A stretch of DNA of 64,000 bases from Sorex araneus (Eukaryota; Chordata; Mammalia; Eulipotyphla; Soricidae): contig NC_073312.1 of assembly GCF_027595985.1 (NCBI RefSeq), forward strand, positions 8,448,673 through 8,512,672, in the 5' to 3' direction. Shown here piece after piece: positions 30,859 to 42,056 of this stretch (position 1 is its first letter; each line of letters starts with the position of its first letter). The position numbers and the translations under genes were made by a program. The notes below the pieces were generated by a model that searched no databases, was not told where the DNA came from, and was given only the letters and a program-made list of their open reading frames with translations.

Positions 30859-31203
30859 TATAAATATGTGCATATATAAAACATTTACATATATATGCCA
30901 CTTGAGTGCTATATATGTAATATAAATGTATCGCTGGTTCTTCAGAGTTTCAATGTGCTTTTGAATGGAGACTGGGACTTTAAAGGGTTAGATGGAGTCA
31001 AAATGAGCCCATTGAGCAAACTCAACCTGATGGGTGTCCTTAGGAGGACATTTCCAGGCTGGAGAGATTCCTGAAAGGGCGGGAGCTCGTGCTTTGCAGT
31101 GGAGGGACCCTGAGAACAGAGCTAGGAGTAACCTGGCTCTGGATGGAGCACTGTGTGGACAGAGCTCCGCCCCCTCCACCAAGCGAGAGGAAGTTTAGAT
31201 TTT

Positions 31204-31408
31204 TTTTTTAAATAATAGCGTTTATTTATTTATTTATTTATTTTTCTTTTTGGGTCACACCAGGCAATGCACAGGGGTTACTCCTGGCTCTGCACTCAGG
31301 AACTACTCCTGGCAGTGCTCAGGGGACCATATGGGATGCTGGGATTCGAACCCGGGTTGGCCGCATGCAAGGCAAACGCCCTAGCCGCTATGCTATTGCT
31401 CCAGCCCC
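31204..31408 (-). mobile_element. A-type SINE, full length, inverted, with target duplication
   Basis: AGGAAGTTT(A/G)GATTT flanks the insertion. The tail complement contains (TTTA)n. Confidence 0.93.
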
Positions 31409-31612
31409 AGGAAGTTTGGATTTACAACTGGAGACGCCAGAGATGAGTTCATGCAGGACTAGAAGCCACCCGCGCGCCAAAGAGCGGCCTGAGAAGGCGG
31501 CTCCCCTTGATCTGGGGCTTCTCACCTGCGGACAGCGAGGCGGTCAACGCCCCCCGCAGCCCGCGGGGCTTTGCACCAGCAGCCCTGACTCAGGAACCCG
31601 CACCGAGACTGG

Positions 31613-31629
31613 CCTGCAGGGGGCGCGCT
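31613..31629 (+). promoter_or_regulatory. CTCF-like motif (intergenic, first)
   Basis: CCTGCAGGGGGCGCGCT on the plus strand matches the CTCF core. Confidence 0.45.
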
Positions 31630-31843
31630 GCCGCAGTGCCGTCCCCGCCCCGCGCTCTCGGGTTCAGGCCCCAACCGGAAACGGCCGTCTTACACTTCCG
31701 GCGGAAGTCGCCTTCTCCACCACCCCCGTGCCCTCTAAAGCAGCAGCCCGTTCCCGCCTTGGTTTCCCCTCCTTTGGCTTGTGGCTCTTTGATCGTGAAA
31801 GTTCGGCTCCGCAGTGCTCAAGAGGCAGGAAGGAGCTTCAGGG

Positions 31844-31860
31844 GCCGACAGGGGGCGTAG
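31844..31860 (+). promoter_or_regulatory. CTCF-like motif (intergenic, second)
   Basis: GCCGACAGGGGGCGTAG on the plus strand, same direction as the motif 230 bases before it. Confidence 0.4.
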
Positions 31861-32441
31861 AGATGAAGGCTCGTGCCCACGCGCTGCTGACCACTGGCAG
31901 TCCTGACCACGACTGCCAGGCGCGACCTCAACCCTCTCCCCCGTGGAGGGGGAAAAAAAATGAGCTTTATTGGCAGCACATCGGCAGGTTGAAAGGTGGC
32001 AGATTTGTCCTCAGACCAACCACCCTGCCTGCACCTCCAGAGGCGTTTTCCTAGTAGAGAACAGGAAGAAATGGTGGGCTGCAGACCCCCGGCTCCAAGG
32101 GATGAATGATAAAAGCCCCTCTGGGGTGGTTCCCTGTCTGCAATGTAAACCAAGTAGGGGTGAGGCTATGGGGAGAAGACACGGAGAATAAGCTGTTCTG
32201 ATCTCCGGGATTTGGGGCCGTAACAATAGTATTGATCACTGGGTTCGATAGGACTGCAGGTACAGGCCTGCTGCAGCCTTAGTTTCCCAAATTGCCCCTC
32301 ATCTGGCGTTGCAGAGTAAATCAGTTGTGTTAGTAAAATAACAGAGGGTTTCTATTTTAGGTAACAGAGAAATTAATTCAATGTATAGGCCATGTCCAAC
32401 CTATTTCTCTGAGGTTTCTCTCCTCTTGTCTCTCTCTTGAG

Positions 32442-32600
32442 TTTGTGTTTTGGGGCTATACCTGTGCTCAGGGCTTACCCTGGCTCTGTACTCAGGGATT
32501 GCTCCTGGCAGGCTCTGGAAACCAGGTGGTGTGCCAGGGATCCAACCGGGTTTGGCTGCAGGCACGGCAAGAGCCCTGCCCTGTTGTCTCCCCAACCCCC
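32442..32600 (-). mobile_element. Diverged A-type SINE, inverted
   Basis: TTTTGGGGCTATACCTGTGC to TCTCCCCAACCC. Confidence 0.75.
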
Positions 32601-32688
32601 CTCTCATTTATTTCTAGAAAATACACATGCACACAAATATTCTTGTATGAGGCTGTTTGTGCTGTGTCACTGGTAACCGTGAAGAATG

Positions 32689-33055
32689 TGGGGGTGCTAG
32701 AGAGACAGTACAATCATTAGGGTGTTTGCCTTCTATGCAGCCAGCCCAGGTCAGAGCTCTAGCATCCCAGGTAGTCCAAAAGGCCCCATTAAGAGTCATT
32801 CCTGAGGGGCTGCAGCGATAGAACAGTGGGTAGGGCGTTTGCCTTGCACGTGGCTGACTTGGGTTAGATTCCCAACATCCCATATGGTCCCCCAAGCACC
32901 GCCAGGAGTAGTTCCTAAGTACGAAACTAGAAGTAACCCCTATGCATCACCGGTGTGACCCAAAAAGCAAAAAAGCAAAAAAAAAAAATCAATGATTCCT
33001 GAGTGCAGAGCCAGGAGTAAGCCCTAAATAGTTCTGGGTGTAGCCCAATGTTTAC
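32689..33055 (+). mobile_element. Old A-type SINE split by a younger one (32807-32988)
   Basis: The older copy is 32689-32806 and 32989-33055. ATTCCTGAG from its body is repeated on both sides of the young insert. Confidence 0.88.
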
Positions 33056-33336
33056 CCCCCCACAACAATGAAAATTACTTAAAATTATATATTTATCATT
33101 GTATAAGCTAAAGTTATATATTTTATACTGTAGGATTCTGTGAAATTGTTAAGGAGAATGAGGTAGACATACGTGTGCTAAGTCACTCTTATTCCTATCT
33201 CTGCTATTGAGATGCACCCTATCATTATAATTGGGAACGTTTATTTTCCTTAATAGTATGTAAAATGATACACTTGACCCCCAATGGTGTTTTTACATTT
33301 GATGACCCATGCAAATAGGATAAATGGAGAAAGCAG
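33056..33336. other. AT-rich intergenic stretch
   Basis: No element recognised. Confidence 0.5.
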
Positions 33337-33493
33337 AGGCCAGAGGTATGGTTCAACAGGCTGGAGCACAGGCTGTACATGAAGGAGACAGGGGTTTGAG
33401 CCCTAGAACTGAATGTTCCCTGAGTCAGTGCACAGTCCCCTGGGGTGATCCTGAAGCACTGAGCCCTGAGCATCACTAGTGGCTCAAAAAACA
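33337..33493 (+). mobile_element. Diverged A-type SINE
   Basis: GAGCACAGGCTGTACATGA box region and GAGCCCTGAGCATCACTAG end. Confidence 0.6.
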
Positions 33494-33520
33494 CTCAAAA
33501 ACAAACAAACAAAAAACGAA

Positions 33521-33702
33521 GGGCTGGAGTGATAGCACAGCGGGTAGGGCGTTTACCTTGCACGCGGCCGACCCGGGTTCGAATCCCAGCATCCCATATG
33601 GTCCCCTGAGCACCGCCAGGGGTAATTCCTGAGTGCATGAGCCAGGAATGACCCCTGTGCATTGCCGGGTGTGACCCAAAAAGCCAAAAAAAAAAAAAAA
33701 AA
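33521..33702 (+). mobile_element. A-type SINE, full length
   Basis: Near consensus with a pure A tail of about 17 bases after AAAAAGCC. Confidence 0.95.
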
Positions 33703-33867
33703 GAAGGAGACCTGTTAAATCCATAGAGCCCAGATTCTTGCACCTTATAGTACTTATTTGCTGAACCTCACAGAGTGACGACTTTAGCCCCAGATACAGG
33801 AGACACTTTTCTGTGGATGTGGACTTGTGGAGCCACTGTCCATTAAACAAGGAGGAATGTGGGATAG

Positions 33868-33958
33868 GGGGCTGGAGAGACAGTACAGGGGGAGGGTGCA
33901 TGTCCTGCGTCCCTGACACTTGATCCCTGAGCACTGCTGGGTGCGTCTCTGGGAGCCC
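33868..33958 (+). mobile_element. A-type SINE with large internal deletion
   Basis: Head GGGGGCTGGAGAGACAGTAC and end GAGCACTGCTGGGTGCGTC; the box-to-body middle is missing. Confidence 0.6.
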
Positions 33959-34130
33959 CTGGCACTGCCTGGATGACCGAGTAATCTCCCATACCCCAGG
34001 GCCTGAGCAGCAACTGGATCCTCAGGTCCTCGCACTGAGTCACTGGCCTGGTTGGCATGAGGGTCTCCCCACCCTGCCCTTTACTAAGACTGCAGGCTCA
34101 GTCAAACTCCATTTTCCTTGCAAATCAGAT

Positions 34131-34509
34131 ACTTTTTATTTTTGTTTGGGATTGGCAATATTCTGGGCTTGCTCCTGGCTCTGCACTCAGGGATCACTCC
34201 TGGCAGGCTCAGGGCACCACATGGGATACCAGGAATCAAATTCAGGTGGGCAGCTTGCAAGACAAGCACCCTAATTTTTTTTAATTAAAAAAAAAGACAA
34301 GGGGCCGGAGCGATAGCACAGTGGGTAGGGAGTTTGCCTTGCACGCGGCCGCCCGGGTTCAATCCCCGGCATCCCATATGGTCCCCCAAGCACCTCCAGG
34401 AGTAATTCCTGAGTGCAAAGCCAGGAGTAACCCCTGAGCATTGCTGGGTGTGACCCCCCCCAAAAAAAAAAAGACAAGCACCCTACCCACTGTACTATCT
34501 CTCAGGTCC
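34131..34509. mobile_element. Old inverted A-type SINE split by a young plus-strand A-type SINE (34301-34472)
   Basis: The older copy is 34131-34275 and 34473-34509. AGACAAGCACCCTA is duplicated. A short TTTTAATTAAAAA stretch lies between the first duplicate and the insert. Confidence 0.88.
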
Positions 34510-35414
34510 CACAAAGTAGATGTTGAGAGGGGATGAGAGATGGAGGGTGTTAGGGAGCTCCCCCAGTCACCTAGGCAGTGCCAGGGGTTCCCCCTGTGGT
34601 GCTCAGGGCTGGTTACCTCTGGGTGGTTGGGAGGACTGGAATCAATACTTCCTCCTGCTGCCCTCCCATTTCACCACTGGGCTCACTGCTGGCTGGGCGT
34701 GGTGTGATGCGGGTCAGACCAGCCAGACTGGTTCATCAATGTGAAGGGTGAGGGCGGGAGCATTCCCAAACTTTAGCCATAGTATAGACTGCTGCTCTCT
34801 TTACAGACAGAAAGCGTGTGTGCAGATCTAAGCTGCAGTCCAACCGAGCTCATCATGGATGCAAAAGCTCACCCCATCCCCCGATTTTTCCACTCACACT
34901 CCAATTATCCTGGGGCCTCTCCTCTGTGCCTCTCCCAATGGCTTGAATGGAAAAAATCCTTCTGCTTATTTATCTCTTAAGAGAGCCTTGAGGAGGGGGT
35001 TCCCAAGACTGCCTACAGAGTCGGTGGTTAGGGGACTTGGGAGTCAGCTCGTAACTATACTTTCCTCATGGCTATGACAGATCGAACTGCAGCAACAGAC
35101 ACTCGAGGTGATGCCCAGAGGCTTCAAAGCTCCCAGTGAAGTCACAGAGGAGGTCCTTACTTTGGGGCCATGCTCTGAGGCACTGGGGGTTGGGTAAGGA
35201 AGGTTACTCCAGAGTCAGTGCTCAGGGGTCGCTCTAGGAGTGCTCAGGGGGCCACAGTGCTGGGATTATGCAGAGTATTTGCTCATCTGGTCCTAGAATG
35301 AGCTGAACTCCAGCGGATGGCAGACAGCTCCATGAGACCCTGTGACCCCCTCAAGCTCAGAAGATTCAGCCCGAAGCTCTCTCTCTCTGACTCTGTCTGT
35401 CCCGTCGGTCTTCC
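34510..35414. other. Intergenic, no recognisable element
   Basis: No SINE, exon or tandem repeat recognised. The same holds for 35561-36165. Confidence 0.5.
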
Positions 35415-35560
35415 TCTGCCTTTGCCACACCTGGCATTGCTCAGCTCTTTCCCCTGACTCTGGGGTACTCCCAGCAGCACTTGGAGGAACCATGTGGTGC
35501 CACCAGGAAGTGAGTCCAGGCCTCCTGCGCGCAGAGCCTGCCCTCTGAGTCAGTCCAGTG
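35415..35560 (-). mobile_element. Very diverged A-type SINE, inverted
   Basis: Only GCCACACCTGGCATTGCTCA and weak later matches. Confidence 0.4.
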
Positions 35561-36169
35561 AGTCAGCTCCCTGCCCTGTGCCTGAGCTTTTTCTCGGGGG
35601 GAGAGGGGACAGTCACATAGGTTCTTTGCACCTAGCATGCAGCCAGCCCCTCAGCAGGCCGCGGGTGTCTGCATCCGGCCCTCCATGGGCACGGGGAGTG
35701 CGGGCTCTGTCAGGCACCCTGCATCCTCGGACCGACAGGAGCCTTCCCTGTTTCCAAGGCTCCAGACACCAGCTGACATGACCCACAGGCTCGTCGTTTC
35801 TTCTTGGACTTCTGTGTGGCTGGGGGTCTAACCCAGGGTCTCAGGTGCAAACAGTACCCCCCTGCTGAGCACCTCTCCTTGGACAAGCTCCTGCAGAATT
35901 CCCTGAAGAAAGAGCTCCTCAGACAGAGCTGGCTCACCGTTGGCTCTCCAGGAACGAGTGAGAGGGGCTGGCATCGATGATGACTTGAGAACCCCCTAAA
36001 GGACGCTGGCATCTTCCACACGCAGTCTGACCCCCAGGGCCCGGGGAACACTGTAGCTCTTCTTTCCCTCTTTTTTTCACCATTGAATTTAGTCAGAGAT
36101 CAGAGGGCAATGAGCTAAAACCATAGGGGTGAGGAGGGGGAGTCAGGGCATGGGGGGCAGCTCTTCTTC

Positions 36170-36290
36170 TAAAATAATTTTTTAATTTTATAAAGTAGTT
36201 CACAATATTTCATTACATTTAATATTCAAAAACCAAACATCACCATTACACCTTCCCACCACCTTATTTCGGGTGTTTCCATCCTGAATC
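36170..36290 (-). mobile_element. L1-like 3'-end fragment, inverted
   Basis: On the minus strand it contains GGTGGGAAGGTGTAATGGTG and ATGTTTGGTTTTTGAATATT, then A/T-rich sequence, a pattern I associate with mammalian L1 3'UTRs. Confidence 0.4.
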
Positions 36291-36389
36291 CCAATCCCTG
36301 CCCTGACACAGAACCAATATAATAATTTTTGTATTGTTTGGTATGAAAAACTGCTGAAAATGTTGTTAGAAGTTAAGCCTTGTGTCCTT

Positions 36390-36565
36390 TTATTTTTTTT
36401 TTCTTTTTGGGTCACACCCAGCAATGCTCAGGGGTTATTCCTGGATCTTCACTCAGGAAGTACTCCTGGCGGTACTAGGGGGACCATATGGAATACTGGG
36501 AATTGAACCCGGGTCAGCCGCATGCAAGGCAAACGCCCTACCTGCTGTACCATTGCTCCAGCCCC
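36390..36565 (-). mobile_element. A-type SINE, full length, inverted, with target duplication
   Basis: GCCTTGTGT flanks both sides. Confidence 0.93.
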
Positions 36566-36661
36566 TGCCTTGTGTGATTTTATATAAATCTCTGTAAAAA
36601 TAAAAACTTCTCTCTAAGATTGGTTGCCTCCGACTTTGAACTCCATTAAAAAATGTGGTGT

Positions 36662-37523
36662 GGGCTGGAGTGATAGCACAGCGGGTAGGGCTTCGCTGAT
36701 GACATCGTCCTCATAACGCCAAACATTAGCCAAGCGGCACAAATGCTGGCCGACTTCGACCGCGAGTGTGGAAAGGTCGAACTGCAGCTGAATCTCAGCA
36801 AAATAATGTTCATGAAAAACAAAATAGTTCTTGACGTTCCATTTGCTCTCAATGGAACGAACATCTCTGAATGCAGCAGCTATGCTATGTATATCTGGGT
36901 CGAGAATTCAACATGAGGAACGACTTGGCGCCAGAACTGTGCAGGAGGAAGAGAGTAGCGTGGAACGCCTTCAAAAGTGTCGAAGAAGTGGTTAAGAGGA
37001 CGAAGAACCTCTGGCTTCAGGCACATCTTTTCGATTCCATCGTTCTTCCTGCACTAACGTATGCCTCAGAGACCTGGGCCCTACGCAAACAGAATGAGAA
37101 TGTTATTTGGGTATCCCAAAGAGGAATCAAAAGAGCCATGCAAGGAGTATCACCTTTCACTCAAATGAGAGAAGGAATCCAGAGTTCCAACTTCCGTCAA
37201 TTATCAAGAATCAGGGATGCTGTCTCGTTTGCCAAGGCATCAAAAATCAGATAGGCCAGACACGTAATGCGATTCAGAGATGACCACTGAACTAGAGCTG
37301 TTACTGACTGGATTCCACGGGACGTCAAAAGACCGCGTGGCCACCCACCAACGAGGTGGGCAGACTTCTTCGTCAAAACCCTGAATGAATGGCTTGAGGC
37401 TCTTCCTGTTCCTGGAGTGAGCAGGTATCATTGGGCTACACTCACATGCGACAGGGACAAATGGAGATGTTACTGGCGCCCGCTCAAGCAAATCGAAGAT
37501 TGAAGGGATGACAAATGATACAA
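36662..37523 (+). mobile_element. RTE-clade LINE (RTE1_Sar-like), 5'-truncated and decayed, fused to a SINE head
   Basis: The first 29 bases are the A/B-type SINE head. At 36691 the sequence switches to an RTE reverse transcriptase starting at the catalytic FADD motif (FADDIVLIT). It continues through LPALTYASETWALRKQNEN, WIPRDVKRPRGHPPTRWADF and the C-terminus DKWRCYWRPLKQIED. Decay is visible as a frame shift near 36885 and two Trp codons turned to stops, at 37253-37255 and 37287-37289. The C-terminal region closely resembles RTE proteins I know from hookworm-type nematodes. A possible 6-base duplication GTGGTG flanks it at 36655-36660 and 37524-37529. The upstream endonuclease and most of the RT domain are absent, so it is not autonomous. 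Confidence 0.88.
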
Positions 37524-37529
37524 GTGGTG

Positions 37530-38040
37530 GCTACTCATTGAGTATTGGAAGGAGGGATGTCTTTCCATTTAGGGTAACCCTATGTGTGTGTGTGGGGGGT
37601 GGGCTGGGGAAGAGCTCACTAAGGAGCCACATCAGCTGCTCCAGGAGAAGATACTACATGAAAGGTGCAATATCTCCACAAAGGCTGATAAGCCCACACC
37701 CTGGCTTCCAAGCGCCTCTAATCACGTTTTACACATTTCACAGAGGGGCCTGTTTGAAAACCACGCCCGAAACACTGAGCACAGTCTGGCTTTGCCTTCC
37801 TTTGTCTGGTCGGGGCAGTTCTGGGACCAAGCTCCTAAATCCCCAAGCAGTAGAGTAGAGCAGGTCAGTATACGTGACAAGGGCGTGAGGAGTGTATGTG
37901 CAAGTTCCCACAAGTGTCCCCCTTCCTCCCCGGCCTTCTCGGGGAGACTGACATAAAATTAAGCTTGAAGATGCCTGAGTGTCAGAGGAATTTTGTACAA
38001 TGAAAAAAACCCGAATATTGTCAGGTTGGCTTTCTTGCTT
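37530..38040. other. Intergenic, no recognisable element
   Basis: A short GTGTGTGTGTGG run at 37580 is the only simple sequence. Confidence 0.5.
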
Positions 38041-38046
38041 GTATGT

Positions 38047-38400
<354 letters not shown>

Positions 38401-38516
38401 CTCACCCAGGGATCAATCCTGGATGGCTTGGGGGACCACATGGGTACAGGACATTGAACTCAGGCTGGCTGCATGCAAACCAAGTGCCTTACCCACTATA
38501 CTATCGCTCCAGCTTC
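38401..38516 (-). mobile_element. A-type SINE fragment, inverted, bordering the pyrimidine array
   Basis: GGGGGACCACATGGGTACAG to TATCGCTCCAGCTTC. The SINE 3' end is missing and the array takes its place. Confidence 0.8.
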
Positions 38517-38766
38517 AGTTTTTGTTAAAAAAAAAAAATTCTCAGTTGAATCTGCGTTCCAATTTTCCTGCTTTCAATTTGCAGACTCCAAAAGTTTCAT
38601 CTGACTCGGCCTGGGCACGGCCACTGGGCTACTCTCTGGCTCTGGTCAGGGACCAAGACTGAGCTTTCAGACCTGGTCACGCAGTTGCACTGAAACACTG
38701 AACAAACATTTCCTGAGCACGGGCTGTGGTGACGCACACGGAGGGCTGGCCTGCAGAGACAGCTCA

Positions 38767-39181
38767 GAGGGGCTGGAGCACGAGCTTCGCATGCCGGAGC
38801 CCTGGGGTTGGTGCCCAGCGCTGCAAGGTCCCCCAAACACTGCTGGGATAGCCCCAGAGCATCACTCTAAAACAACAATGAAACTACAGAGGACTATAGG
38901 GCGTGCCTGGCGTACATGGCAACACTTAGCCTGTGTGGTTTCTCTAGCTCCCTGTAGTCCTGGTGGCCCTCAACACGGCTGGGGAAGTCCCCCCTCCAAA
39001 AAAAAAAAAAAAAAAAAACAGACAAAGTCAAAGAAACAAACACAAAGAATGAGGGGTCAAAGTGCAAATGTGCACGCTCTGTGTGCAGGAGCAGCAGGCT
39101 CTGTCCCTGGAGCTGTGCGGTCCTCAGCACTGCTGGGAGTGAGCCCTGAGCACCCGGGGTGTGACCCCCAAACCACAAGCA
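38767..39181 (+). mobile_element. Diverged A-type SINEs (38767-38880, 39051-39181) with a poly(A) run between
   Basis: Heads GGGGCTGGAGCACGAGC and GGGTCAAAGTGCAAATG. An 18-base-class A run at 39000-39018 may be the tail of a third, unrecognisable copy. Confidence 0.6.
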
Positions 39182-39249
39182 AGACTGGACACAGAGACGG
39201 CGTGTTGCAGGGGATCCAATCCCGGGCTGCCTGGGCCACAGAGAGGAAT

Positions 39250-39785
39250 TGGACCAGGAGGCGGGTTCCAAACAACACTTTGCTACCCAGAGACCTGGGG
39301 CCAATCCTTAGCACCACATGAAGTTCCCTGAGCACCCCCAGGAGTGACAACCAAGCACAGAGCTGCTAGTAGCTCCCACCCTCTGCCAGGTGTGTCCCCT
39401 CTCCCTCAAAAAAGACAAATGTCGGGGCTGGAGCAATAGCACAGCGGGTAGGGCATTTGCCTTGCACGCAGCCAACCTGGGTTCGATTCCCAGCATCCCA
39501 TATGGTTCCCTGAGCACCGCCAGGAGTAATTTCTGAGTGCAGAGCCAGGAGTAATCCCTGTGCATCGCCTGGTATGACACAAAAAAAGCAAAAAAAAAAA
39601 AAAAGACAAATGTCTTGGGCTGGAGCAATTGCACAGTGGGGAGGGTACTTGTTTTACATGCAGGGATTGACCTGGGCTCAATCCCTGCAACACATATGGT
39701 CCCCTGAGTCTGCCAGGAGAGATCCCTGAGCACAGAGCCAGGAGGAAGCCCTGAGTACCACTGGTATGGTTCCCAAACTAAAAAA
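39250..39785 (+). mobile_element. Three A-type SINEs in tandem (39250-39417 old, 39424-39604 young, 39617-39785 old)
   Basis: The young copy is flanked by AAAAAAGACAAATGTC on both sides, duplicated from the end of the first copy. Confidence 0.9.
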
Positions 39786-39787
39786 TG

Positions 39788-39840
39788 CAATAAAATTTTA
39801 TTGAGTGCCTATTCTGTGTCAGACACTGTTTCAGGTATTA
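39788..39840 (+). mobile_element. MIR-like fragment
   Basis: TTTTATTGAGTGCCTATTCT and GTCAGACACTGTTTCAGGTA resemble the MIR core start. Confidence 0.45.
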
Positions 39841-39934
39841 AAAAAAGAGAAATTGGACAAAAGAAACACAATTTTCTGCCGTTGGCAAATTTTCTATATT
39901 CTTCAGGGGTAGACAATAAAGGAACCACCTCAGA

Positions 39935-40292
39935 AGGGCTGGGATTTGACTCAAGTGATAGAATACATGCCTTGCATTGAGAAATCTTGGTTTTGATTCC
40001 TAGCACAGTATAGCCCCAGAGCACCGCAGAGGGTGGTCCGGGCCCCCAAACACCATAGTGTGAAAAAACCTCATAATAAAAATGTACTGATGGTGAAACA
40101 GCCTCTAGTAAGCCAGAATCTTAAAAATGATGGGAAGACAGCACAGCAGGTAGGTCGCTTGCCTTGCCTGTGGTGACCCAAGTGTAAGCCCCAGCATCCC
40201 ACATGGTCCTCTGACCCCAACTAGAAGTTACCCCTGAGCAGAGAGCCAAGAGAAAACCCTGAACACTACCACATGTGTCCCCTAAAGACAAA
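39935..40292 (+). mobile_element. Two diverged A-type SINEs (39935-40053, 40128-40292)
   Basis: Both keep GCCTTGC boxes; the second ends CACATGTGTCCCCTAAAGAC. Confidence 0.65.
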
Positions 40293-41311
40293 CAAAAACT
40301 TCAAAAAGGGGAATCAAGGATGCCGCTGGTATTTTTAGCTTGAGCAACTGGAAGACTTGGGCTGGCAGAGTTTCCACTGGGAAGATGAGAGCAAGGTGGA
40401 CGCATTGGAGCAGGGGGTATGGTCTGCGGCGTTGGAACTGGGTGTATGCTGGAGTCAGGCGTTTCATGGAAGAGTCTGCGAGGTGTCCAGGTGTGGGGCT
40501 GGCTGTAGGAGGGGCCCCGGCTGGAGATGCAGTCTTGTGACATGTGAGCACTCCAGTGACGCCTCGCCATGAGTTAGAACCAACGGTGGCGTGGCGTGAA
40601 GAAAGAGGTCCTGGTGCTGAGAGCTGGGACTTCCCGACCAAAGAGGTCAGAGAGATGAGGCGACAACCACAAAGGAGCCCAGGGAGTTGTCACCAGGCAG
40701 GAAGAAAATCGGATCAGGGTGACTGTGGACATTTAATGCCACAGGATGGGGATGGAGGGAGCAGCCATGAGTGAGAGGAGCTGGAAGGGCTGTGGGCTGA
40801 CCTCGACAGGCGCCTGAGTGACAGGACCAGGAGACAGGCGGAGTCTGCGAGCAGAGGGCAGGTGGGCAGGGAGATGGACGGAAGCCCAGGTCCTCTTCTA
40901 GCTGCTGTGAGAGTGGCGTTGCTGCTGCGTGAGGCCATCTGCTGAGAGCACAGGCCTGGAGCAAGAGAATGGTCTGACGGGAGGGGGCTTAGAGAAGTGC
41001 GGTGACAGGGCCGGATGGCCACAAGGTACTCGTGGGGGCTTATGGCTGAAGGTGGTACTTGTCGATGTAGCTGCACATTTTTCTCCAGTCATCTAAGGCT
41101 GCAAAGGAGGCACGACAGATTTGACCAGGGCTTAGAGTCTGATGGTGTAAGGTGAAGGAAGAGAGAGAATGTTCTAGAAGGAGCTAATGGGAAGAGTCAG
41201 TTGCTCATTGACCCCCTCCTTCTCCAGGGCCCAGGTTTGTGAGGATCTAGTCACCCCTTGGTTGCATTTCAGGGGCAGCAGAGCACTCAAGTCATAGAAT
41301 CAATAACAGCA
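40293..41311. other. Possible ancient interspersed repeat, family unassigned
   Basis: The opening (AAGGATGCCGCTGG, TTGAGCAACTGGAAGACTTG, TGGGAAGATGAGAGCAAGG) is reminiscent of an old mammalian repeat, but I cannot name the family. No coding signal is seen. Confidence 0.3.
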
Positions 41312-41482
41312 CAGGGGCCTGGGCGATAGTGCAGAGGGTACAGCCTTGCATGTGGCCGATCTGGAGTTGCTGTTCCTGGCATCCCATAGTCCCCTGAGCC
41401 CACTGGGCTCAGGAGTAAGCGCGCCTTTGGATCACAGCCGGATGTGATCCAAAAACAAAAAAACAAAAGAAAACAAAAAAAA
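41312..41482 (+). mobile_element. Diverged A-type SINE
   Basis: GGGCGATAGTGCAGAGGGTA head; GCCGGATGTGATCCAAAAAC end. From 41483 to 42056 nothing is recognised. Confidence 0.75.
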
Positions 41483-42056
41483 AGAATCAATAGTGGCACA
41501 GACCAAAGGGCAACTAGGTCCCGTCTGACTTTCCTGGCTGCAGAAAAGGTTTTACAGCCAAGGCTCAGACTATTAGCACGGTTAGTGAGGTGAAGGTGGG
41601 AGAAAAGGGGGCGCTGACATCTGAAACTGTCAGTGAACCATTGCAATGAGAAGCTTTGGTTATTTTTTTTTCTTTCATCTTTGTGTGCCAAAGACCCAGG
41701 TACATTTAGAACTCTGGGGAGCTGGCAAATACTCCATAATTAAAGAAGACACACATTGTTGGAGTTTTAAATGTCCACGCAAATAGAGCAGGATGTTGGT
41801 TTATGTTATAGATGCCGACTGTTCATGTGGGCAGCCACGCGCTCTTCTCCCCAGCAGATTCGAGAGCACCTCGAATTTGAGAGCACAGCTTGAGTCTGCC
41901 TGGCTTTGGCAGGTACGCGGGACGCAGGGGTGGCAGACACAAGCAAGGTCACTCTTCCTGGGCTCAGTCTGCCTGAACAACAGTGGCCCCTGGCTTATCT
42001 GCAGTTTCGCTTTTCTAGGTTTGCTTAGCTGAACTATGACCCAAAAAAATCACACA

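Larger units (their letters stand above)
31409..32441. other. Intergenic block with CpG-rich part, no SINE
   Basis: 31440-31900 is GC- and CpG-rich compared with its surroundings and carries the two CTCF-like motifs. No exon was recognised. ORFs here have no recognisable homology. Confidence 0.5.

Noticed and set aside
31365-32054. 229-residue frame in the intergenic CpG-rich block
   Set aside because: It begins in a SINE and shows no recognisable domain, splice context or homologue. Open by GC content.
36662-37523. A functional reverse transcriptase gene
   Set aside because: Two stop codons, a frame shift and loss of the 5' half make it a relic.
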